Part shown: in pieces, positions 30,327 through 35,487 of the stretch
How positions within the stretch are numbered: the stretch's first letter is position 1
Layout of the letters: every line of letters starts with the position of its first letter
NCBI RefSeq assembly: GCF_014648595.1
Contig: NZ_BMRK01000033.1
Location: forward strand, 1 to 35,487
From: Nocardioides luteus
GTDB lineage: Bacteria > Actinomycetota > Actinomycetes > Propionibacteriales > Nocardioidaceae
Reading direction: 5' to 3'
Length of the DNA: 35,487 nucleotides
Notes under the pieces: model-generated
What the model was told of the DNA's origin: nothing
What the model saw: only the letters and a program-made list of their open reading frames with translations
The model's database searches: none
Position numbers and translations under genes: made by a program

Positions 30327-30830
30327 TCAGAGCAGATGGCGGATCGAGGCGAAGTGGGCCCGGATCTCGTCGTCGGTGCCGGAGCCGTAGACCTCCAGCA
30401 CCTCGGCCAGGCCCGGCGCGACCTCACGCAGCGCTTCGACCGCCTGCTGGAGCTCACGGCCCGAGGCGACCGCCCGGAGCACGCCTCGCACCGCCGCGCC
30501 GCCGTCCACCGTCACCGTGCGGGCGCCCGTCGTCATCTCCGAGGAGAGCTCGCGGATCTCGTCGAGCCGTTCGTCGATCTGGGATCTGGTGAGACCGCCG
30601 GCGGCGGCCCCGAGCTCGACCAGCGCATGCAGCCGCCCGAGCGCGATCGGGTTCGCGATCTTGACCCGCTGGCCGGTCATCAGGTGGGACAGCATCGCCG
30701 GGCTCAGCCCGAGCACCTTGGCGGTCGTCGCCTGGGTCAGACCCAACGGGGCGGTCGCGCGGCGCACCAGGTCACCGAGCGGCTCGCCGTACAGCTCTCG
30801 CTGCTGCTGGATGTTCTCCTCGACGCCCAT
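30327..30830 (-). CDS. XRE-like helix-turn-helix regulator
   Basis: A 167-residue protein with an N-terminal helix-turn-helix (LGLTQATTAKVLGLSPAMLS, HLMTGQRVKIANPIALGRL) at about residues 30-70 and a helical C-terminal half of unknown type. ATG 30830 is preferred; the upstream GAGG is only one base away, so translation may be leaderless or use an unusual site. A promoter-like TTGACG and TAGATT occur just upstream. It is divergent from the secreted vWA gene with a 68-bp shared region that holds a palindrome, so it may regulate the vWA gene. Confidence 0.83.
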   Translation of the reverse strand: MGVEENIQQQRELYGEPLGDLVRRATAPLGLTQATTAKVLGLSPAMLSHLMTGQRVKIANPIALGRLHALVELGAAAGGLTRSQIDERLDEIRELSSEMTTGARTVTVDGGAAVRGVLRAVASGRELQQAVEALREVAPGLAEVLEVYGSGTDDEIRAHFASIRHLL

Positions 30831-30862
30831 GCCTCGCAATCTACACACGTCAACAAAGCGTT

Positions 30863-30878
30863 CGCAAATGTACTTGCG
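30863..30878. promoter_or_regulatory. Inverted repeat in XRE/vWA divergent promoter region
   Basis: CGCAA-ATGTAC-TTGCG (30863-30878) is a 5-bp inverted repeat with a 6-base spacer that is itself nearly symmetrical, followed by the palindrome GTATAC. It lies midway between the divergent XRE-like and vWA genes and is a candidate operator. Confidence 0.4.
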
Positions 30879-30898
30879 GTGTATACGTTAGTGAATCT

Positions 30899-32848
30899 AT
30901 GGTGCAGTCCATGCGGACAAGACTTCTCATCGCGGCCGGCCTCGCCGGGCTCCTGACCGGGACCCTGGCGGTCGTCGGCACCGCCCCCGCCGGCGCCGAC
31001 GAGCAGGACCAGGAGACGTACGGCCGGATGATCCTGGTGCTCGACTCCTCCGGTTCGATGAAGGAGCCGGCGGGTGGCGGCGCCACCAAGATCAAGGCGG
31101 CCAAGCAGGCGCTGAACACCGTCATCGACGACCTGCCGGAGAACGCCGACGTCGGCATGCGGGTCTTCGGGGCGAAGGTGTTCGGACGCAAGCAGAAGGG
31201 TGCCTGCGAAGACACCCAGCTGGTGGTCGAGCCCGGCACCGGCAACCGTGACGACCTGCGGTCGGCCGTCGACGGCTACAAGCCCTACGGCGAGACGCCG
31301 ATCCCGGAGGCGCTGAAGCGTGCCGCGGACGACATCGGCTCGGAGGGCAAGCGTTCGATCGTGCTGGTCTCCGACGGCGAGTCCACCTGCGGCGACCCGT
31401 GCCCGGCGGCGCAGGCCATCGCCGACCAGGGCATCGACCTGCAGATCGACGTCGTCGGCCTCTCCGTCTCCGGCAAGGCTCGCCAGCAGCTGGAGTGCAT
31501 CGCCGAGAAGGGCAACGGCACCTACTACGACGCCGACGACGCCGAGGGCATCGGCGAGTCGATCTCCGGCGCTTCCGAGCGGGCGCTGCGGCCGTTCGAG
31601 TTCACCGGCACTCCCGTGAAGGGGACGCCTGAGTTCGCCGAGGCTCCGCTGGTGGAGCCTGGGCAGTACCTGGACACGATCCAGACCCGCGAGAAGCGCT
31701 ACTACCGTTTCAAGCGCACCGCGCCCGGCACCACCGTGCACCTCGGCCTGATCTTCGAGGGCGAGTCCGAGGACCTGGTGAGCAACCTGAACCCCGAGAT
31801 CAGCGTCGAGACCGAGAACGGTGACCTGGCTCAGTGCCGCTGGACGGTCGTGCAGAGCACCACCTTGGGTGACGCCAGCCGGCTGATCTTCGGATCGACC
31901 CACAGCGCCGACACCGATCCCGAGGAGCCGTGCAACACGGCGGACGAGCTGGTCCTCGCGACCTCAGCGAGCCGCGGAGACTCCGGGGCGATCGCCGGCA
32001 AGAAGGTCCAGCTGATGGTCTACGAGGAGCCGCCGGTGAGCGCCGCCGCCCTCGACGCCCTTCCTCCTCAGCCGGATGCGCCGACCTGGACCGAGCTGAC
32101 GCCGGGCAAGCCGGTCGAGGGCGTCGTCCCTGGCAGCGCCATCGCCAACGCACCGGTCGTCGAGGACGGCACCTACTCCTTCGACATCAACCCCGGGGAG
32201 AACCAGGTGATCGGCGTCCCCGTCGGCTGGGGCCAGCACCTGGAGGCGCAGTTCGACGCCCGGATGACCGACCCGATCCGCAAGGAGTGGGCAGTCGGCG
32301 CCGGTGTGGAGCTCGACGTCATCGGTCCGCTCGGCGGGGAGGCCACCGTGGACATCTCTGAGGAGCCGGACCACTGGTGTCCGCCCGGGCTCCTCCTGAA
32401 CTGCCCCGACGCCTGGCGCACCGGCACGCTCTCCGACACCGTCGCCTACCGCAACCGCTTCGCCAGCGGCGACGCCGAGGCGTCGACCGGCCTGCCGGGG
32501 ATCCACTACGTCCGAGTGCAGTACCAGCTCGAGGAGAACATCAACGTCCCCTACACCCTCACCATCAAGACCATGGGCGAGGACGGCACGGGCGAGCCCG
32601 AGTACGAGAAGGTCTCCGGCCTCAGCGCGCCGACGGCCGACCTCAACCTGAACGCCAGCGACGACGCCGGCGCCCAGGGTTCGAGCGCGTCCGGCGAGGA
32701 CGGCGACAACCCCGAAGGCCGCAACGGCTCCACGGGCGAGCAGGGCTCGGGCGACCTGGTCAAGCTGGTCGCCGGCATCGGCGGGACCGGCCTCGGCCTG
32801 GTCGCGCTCGTGACCGCGGTCGTGCTGCTGATCCGGCGGCGCCGCTAG
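30899..32848 (+). CDS. Secreted von Willebrand factor A domain protein with C-terminal membrane anchor
   Basis: A 649-residue exported protein. The signal peptide ends near AGA-DEQD (residue ~33). The vWA domain (residues ~43-225) has the MIDAS set D49-x-S51-x-S53 (LDSSGS), a Thr in GETPIP and Asp in VSDGES. A long beta-rich extracellular region follows, then a low-complexity Ser/Gly/Glu linker, and one membrane segment (LVKLVAGIGGTGLGLVALVT, then AVVLL) before RRRR, i.e. a type I membrane protein. vWA domains bind metal ions and protein ligands. Start ATG 30899 or 30911; no clear ribosome-binding site. Divergent from an XRE-like regulator; its stop directly abuts the stop of the convergent kinase gene. 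Confidence 0.9.
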   Translation: MVQSMRTRLLIAAGLAGLLTGTLAVVGTAPAGADEQDQETYGRMILVLDSSGSMKEPAGGGATKIKAAKQALNTVIDDLPENADVGMRVFGAKVFGRKQKGACEDTQLVVEPGTGNRDDLRSAVDGYKPYGETPIPEALKRAADDIGSEGKRSIVLVSDGESTCGDPCPAAQAIADQGIDLQIDVVGLSVSGKARQQLECIAEKGNGTYYDADDAEGIGESISGASERALRPFEFTGTPVKGTPEFAEAPLVEPGQYLDTIQTREKRYYRFKRTAPGTTVHLGLIFEGESEDLVSNLNPEISVETENGDLAQCRWTVVQSTTLGDASRLIFGSTHSADTDPEEPCNTADELVLATSASRGDSGAIAGKKVQLMVYEEPPVSAAALDALPPQPDAPTWTELTPGKPVEGVVPGSAIANAPVVEDGTYSFDINPGENQVIGVPVGWGQHLEAQFDARMTDPIRKEWAVGAGVELDVIGPLGGEATVDISEEPDHWCPPGLLLNCPDAWRTGTLSDTVAYRNRFASGDAEASTGLPGIHYVRVQYQLEENINVPYTLTIKTMGEDGTGEPEYEKVSGLSAPTADLNLNASDDAGAQGSSASGEDGDNPEGRNGSTGEQGSGDLVKLVAGIGGTGLGLVALVTAVVLLIRRRR

Positions 32849-33826
32849 CTAGGTCAGCAGGGTGACGCCGCCGGCGAGCAGCAGGATCCCCACGACCGCC
32901 AGCAGGAGGATCGGCCACACCGGCCGGTCCTCCAGCTCCGCGGTGCGACGTAGGGCGGTCTTCTCCCGCTCGCGAGGCGTGGGCGGTGGCGGTGGCGGGG
33001 ACGACGGCGGAGGCGGGGGTGTCGACATGCGGCCGGCGGCGTACTGGTCCAGGACCTCGGTCTCACCCGGCTCCCAGGGCCGGGGCGGCACGGCCTCGGC
33101 GAGCATCCGGCGGAACTCCCCCGCCGACTGCGGCCGAGCCTCGCGGTCCGGTCCGATCGCGCGGAGCAGCAGCATGCCGAGCGGAGTCGCCGGGACGTAC
33201 GCAGGGTCGTGCGGCGGCCGCGTGCCGGTGAGCATCTGCAGACCGGTGACCGCGGTGGCGTAGAGGTCGTCGCGCGGGTCGGGGTCGGAGCCCTGGTCGG
33301 GCGCCATGTAGCCCGGCGTGCCGATCATCATGTTCGCCTCGGTGAGCCGGGGCATGTCGGCGGGGACGGCCACCCCGAAGTCGGAGAGGCGCACGTGGGG
33401 GACGCCCCGGCCGGTCACCTCGAGCAGCAGGTTGCCGGGCTTCACGTCGCGGTGGACGACCCCGGCAGCGTGCACCGCCTCGAGCCCCGAGAGGGTCTGG
33501 TCGAGGACGGCGACGACCCACTGCTCGGGGAGCGCACCGTAGTCGCCGACCAGCATCGCGACCGACCCGCCACGGAGCAGCGGCATCGTGAACAGCACGT
33601 TGTCGTCCTCGCCGGCCCAGCCGAGCGGGGTGACGACGTGCGGGTGATGGATACGGGTGGCCTGCTCGCGGATGAAACGGAGCAGCGAGGACGCGTCGCG
33701 CTGGCGCAGCAGCTTGGCCGCCTTGACGTCACCCTCGCGCCGGTCCTGGACCTGCCAGACCGCGCCCATGCCACCTTCGGCGATGGGCTCCAGCAGCTCG
33801 TAGCGCCCCGCGAAGACCTCGCCCAC
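32849..33826 (-). CDS. Serine/threonine protein kinase with C-terminal membrane anchor
   Basis: A 325-residue PknB-like kinase. Landmarks: glycine loop IAEGGMGAVW (16-24), Lys38 (VKAAK), catalytic HRDVKPGN (Asp127, Lys129, Asn132), DFG at 149-151 and APD in place of APE at 175-177. A Pro-rich juxtamembrane stretch (STPPPPPSSPPPPPPTP) follows, then a C-terminal membrane segment (WPILLLAVVGILLLAGGVTL) with almost no outer part. No PASTA domain. The GTG start is 7 bp after the dcd stop, so the two share a transcript. It is convergent with the vWA gene, stop codons adjacent. Targets are unknown. Confidence 0.9.
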   Translation of the reverse strand: MGEVFAGRYELLEPIAEGGMGAVWQVQDRREGDVKAAKLLRQRDASSLLRFIREQATRIHHPHVVTPLGWAGEDDNVLFTMPLLRGGSVAMLVGDYGALPEQWVVAVLDQTLSGLEAVHAAGVVHRDVKPGNLLLEVTGRGVPHVRLSDFGVAVPADMPRLTEANMMIGTPGYMAPDQGSDPDPRDDLYATAVTGLQMLTGTRPPHDPAYVPATPLGMLLLRAIGPDREARPQSAGEFRRMLAEAVPPRPWEPGETEVLDQYAAGRMSTPPPPPSSPPPPPPTPREREKTALRRTAELEDRPVWPILLLAVVGILLLAGGVTLLT

Positions 33827-33833
33827 CGGACGC

Positions 33834-34409
33834 TCAGATCTTGGTGCGGTGGAAGCTCTGGAAGCTGCGCGAGGCGGTCGGGCCGCGCTGACCCTGGTAG
33901 CGGCTGCCGTACTTCTCGCTGCCGTAGGGGTTCTGGGCGGGCGAGGTGAGCCGGAAGAAGCAGTACTGGCCGATCTTCATGCCCGGGTAGAGCTTGATCG
34001 GCAGCGTCGCGACGTTCGCGAGCTCGAGCGTCACGTGACCGGAGAAGCCGGGGTCGACGAAGCCGGCGGTGGCGTGGGTGAGCAGCCCGAGGCGGCCCAG
34101 CGAGCTCTTCCCTTCGACGCGCGCGGCGATGTCGTCGGGCAGGCTGACCGTCTCGTACGTCGACCCGAGCACGAACTCCCCCGGGTGGAGGATGAACGGC
34201 TCGTCCCCCTCGGTCTCGATCTGCCGCGTGAGCTCCGACTGGTCCGCGGCCGGGTCGATCGTGGCGTACTTGTGGTTGTCGAAGACCCGGAAGAACCGGT
34301 CCAGGCGTACGTCGACCGAGGACGGCTGCAGCATCGACTCGTCCCAGGGGTCGATGACGATCCGGCCGTCGTTGATCTCGGTCAGGATGTCCTTGTCGCT
34401 CAGCAGCAC
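33834..34409 (-). CDS. dcd: dCTP deaminase (actinobacterial, possibly bifunctional with dUTPase)
   Basis: A 191-residue trimeric deaminase, normal length. Conserved blocks: [52 protein letters not shown] (Ser102, Ser103, Arg106), [20 protein letters not shown] (Glu129 as catalytic base by comparison with other Dcd enzymes) and the C-terminal [16 protein letters not shown] region. It converts dCTP to dUTP; the M. tuberculosis enzyme also hydrolyses dUTP to dUMP, and the same may apply here. The start is GTG at 34409. Divergent from tRNA-Gly and followed by the kinase gene at 7 bp. Confidence 0.95.
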   Translation of the reverse strand: MLLSDKDILTEINDGRIVIDPWDESMLQPSSVDVRLDRFFRVFDNHKYATIDPAADQSELTRQIETEGDEPFILHPGEFVLGSTYETVSLPDDIAARVEGKSSLGRLGLLTHATAGFVDPGFSGHVTLELANVATLPIKLYPGMKIGQYCFFRLTSPAQNPYGSEKYGSRYQGQRGPTASRSFQSFHRTKI

Positions 34410-34486
34410 GAGGCAAATCTAGCCCAGGCCGAATCTGCCGTCGGGGCTGCCGCGGTCATCGGACGACACCCGCTTTCCCGAACCGG

Positions 34487-34517
34487 TTCACATCCGGCCA
34501 GATCTGTGGGGTAACAT
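34487..34517 (+). promoter_or_regulatory. Putative promoter of tRNA-Gly
   Basis: TTCACA (34487-34492) and TAACAT (34512-34517) lie upstream of the tRNA with a 19-bp spacer, long but possible for a SigA-type promoter. TAACAT ends 13 bp before the tRNA. The 121-bp gap shared with dcd shows nothing else clear. Confidence 0.35.
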
Positions 34518-34530
34518 CCTGGTCGCACCT

Positions 34531-34606
34531 GCGGACGTAGCTCAGTTGGTAGAGCGCAACCTTCCCAAGGTTGATGTCGCGAGTTCGAGTCTCGTCGTCC
34601 GCTCCA
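34531..34606 (+). tRNA. tRNA-Gly (anticodon CCC)
   Basis: A complete cloverleaf: acceptor stem GCGGACG/CGTCCGC, D-arm with TAGCTCAGTTGGTAGAGC, anticodon stem CAACC/GGTTG with loop TTCCCAA (anticodon CCC at 34564-34566, reading GGG), and T-arm with GAGTTCGAGTCTC. The 3' CCA is encoded (34604-34606). The 3' end is followed after 14 bp by an integrase stop codon, the classic setting of a tRNA-targeted integration site. Confidence 0.97.
34562..34606. other. Putative attachment site (att) at tRNA-Gly 3' end
   Basis: The 3' half of tRNA-Gly, from the anticodon loop to CCA, is the probable core at which the adjacent tyrosine integrase recombines. The second copy of the core would lie beyond the right edge, so the exact limits cannot be set here. 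Confidence 0.5.
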
Positions 34607-35487
34607 CGTAACACAGCAGATCAGCCCGCACTTTCGTCTTCATCTTCGTCAGTGCGGGTTTCTGTTTGGGCCTCAGATGCCCCCAGGCTGCCCCCGACCC
34701 TCTTCGCGGAGTCCCACAGGTTGTTGTCGATGAGGTGGCCGTAGAGGTCTATCGTCATCGCGGCCGAGGCATGCCCAAGGATCCGCTGAACCACCTTCGG
34801 GTCAGCACCAGCACCGAGCCAGAGCGAGGCGCAGGTGTGCCGGAGGTCGTGCACGCGAAGCGTCGGACGGTCGATCTTCTTGATAGCCGCCGACCAGCCG
34901 ACCGAGCGCTTCCAGTTCGGCTCACTCAGCGGCCCACCCTTGGGGGCGTGGAAGATCCAGTCACCGGCCTTCTTGCCCTCACACCACTTGTCGATGATCG
35001 GCACCAACTCAGCCACGAGCGGCACCGTGCGAGAGCGCTTGTTCTTGAGGGTGTCCTCGAAGAGTGACCCGGTGGCCACGTTGGACATGACCGTGCGCTG
35101 GAGTCGCAGCCCCTCCCCTGGCACCTTCACCCGGTCACCGACCTTGAGCCCGGCCAGTTCGGCCCACCGCAGACCAGCGAGCGCCAGGACCCAGACCACG
35201 TCCCGGTACTCACTGGAGCAGGCAGCGGAAAGAGCTGCGATCTCATCGCGAGAGAGGAACTGACCTTCCCGCTTCATGTGGCCAGCCGTAGGAGGCTTCA
35301 CCCCGGCCGCTGCGTTGGCAGTCACTCGACCATCGAGCACCGCGTACGCCAGGAGCCGACGAAAGACGCCGAGGGAGCGTGCAGCGGTCGAAGGCGAGAG
35401 ACCGTCAGCAACCATCCGGCCGACCCACGAGGAGATCTCGGCCGAGGTGATCGAGGCGACGGGAGCCTTGCCGAACCGAGGCTCGAT
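34607..35487. mobile_element. Left end of an integrated genetic element (prophage or ICE), continuing past the window
   Basis: Inferred from a tyrosine integrase gene immediately adjacent to the 3' end of tRNA-Gly(CCC). Only the integrase is visible; the type of element cannot be told from this window. Confidence 0.6.
34621..35487 (-). CDS. Tyrosine recombinase/phage integrase, 5' end beyond window
   Basis: The last 288 residues of a tyrosine integrase are present; the frame is open to the right edge. A core-binding (SAM-like) part (VASITSAEISSWVGRMVADG, LSPSTAARSLGVFRRLLAYA) precedes the catalytic domain with Arg in LALAGLRWAELAGLK, HDLRHT (34834-34851), LGHAS and the Tyr of IDLYGHLID (codon 34741-34743). 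Such enzymes integrate phages, ICEs or plasmids at tRNA genes. The stop lies 14 bp from the tRNA-Gly CCA end and the gene points towards the tRNA, as expected for an integrase at the left end of an element. The C-terminal tail is acidic (TRTDEDEDESAG). Confidence 0.95.
   Translation of the reverse strand: MEPRFGKAPVASITSAEISSWVGRMVADGLSPSTAARSLGVFRRLLAYAVLDGRVTANAAAGVKPPTAGHMKREGQFLSRDEIAALSAACSSEYRDVVWVLALAGLRWAELAGLKVGDRVKVPGEGLRLQRTVMSNVATGSLFEDTLKNKRSRTVPLVAELVPIIDKWCEGKKAGDWIFHAPKGGPLSEPNWKRSVGWSAAIKKIDRPTLRVHDLRHTCASLWLGAGADPKVVQRILGHASAAMTIDLYGHLIDNNLWDSAKRVGGSLGASEAQTETRTDEDEDESAG

Overview
The window is high-GC DNA with dense coding on both strands, short 4-base ATGA/GTGA gene overlaps, a DtxR/IdeR-type iron box and actinobacterial gene families (LAL-type LuxR regulators, EtfD-like oxidoreductase, HicB-like/DUF4097 pair, choice-of-anchor P protein). 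It is chromosomal DNA of an actinomycete. Gene content and the dispersed GGTCGAGC-type repeats suggest Nocardioidaceae (Nocardioides or a relative); that placement is inference.

Layout. (a) 1-4.6 kb, minus strand: a tandem duplication of a two-gene unit, each copy a very small basic protein (40-46 aa) followed by a giant ATP-binding LuxR-family (LAL) regulator; the outer LAL copy runs off the left edge. (b) 4.7-12.4 kb: housekeeping and accessory genes, namely a nitroreductase, a DUF697-type GTPase, a secreted C39-like protease, an M20 peptidase overlapping an MFS transporter, a DUF1992 protein and a GlxA/FtrA-type regulator. (c) 12.4-14.5 kb: a small ORF and two coupled CoA-ester lyases (malyl-CoA lyase type). 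(d) 14.7-17.2 kb: a Pro-rich membrane-anchored protein and a secreted choice-of-anchor P protein, each followed by a strong terminator. (e) 17.4-20.9 kb: an EtfD-like membrane Fe-S oxidoreductase with an unusual ~400-residue disordered tail carrying ten SLFD motifs. (f) 20.9-22.5 kb: a very large hairpin, a nested palindromic operator region, a HicB-like ribbon-helix-helix protein and a DUF4097 protein. (g) 22.6-29.6 kb, minus strand: a Na+/solute symporter with a small membrane partner, then a five-gene siderophore uptake operon (binding lipoprotein, two permeases, ATPase, siderophore-interacting reductase) behind an iron box. (h) 29.7-34.4 kb: DNA-3-methyladenine glycosylase I, an XRE-like regulator divergent from a secreted vWA protein, and a dcd-Ser/Thr kinase operon convergent with the vWA gene. 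(i) 34.5-35.5 kb: tRNA-Gly(CCC) with a tyrosine integrase 15 bp downstream in opposite orientation, the expected left end of an integrated element.

Metabolically, the EtfD-like protein (electrons from fatty-acid oxidation) and the malyl-CoA lyase pair (acetyl-CoA assimilation) fit a lipid- or acetate-using actinomycete, while the siderophore operon serves iron supply. The most unusual features are the SLFD-repeat tail, the duplicated small-protein/LAL unit, the 28-bp compound hairpin with its adjoining palindromes, and the 20-bp perfect palindrome on the MFS stop codon that contains a CRP-type core.
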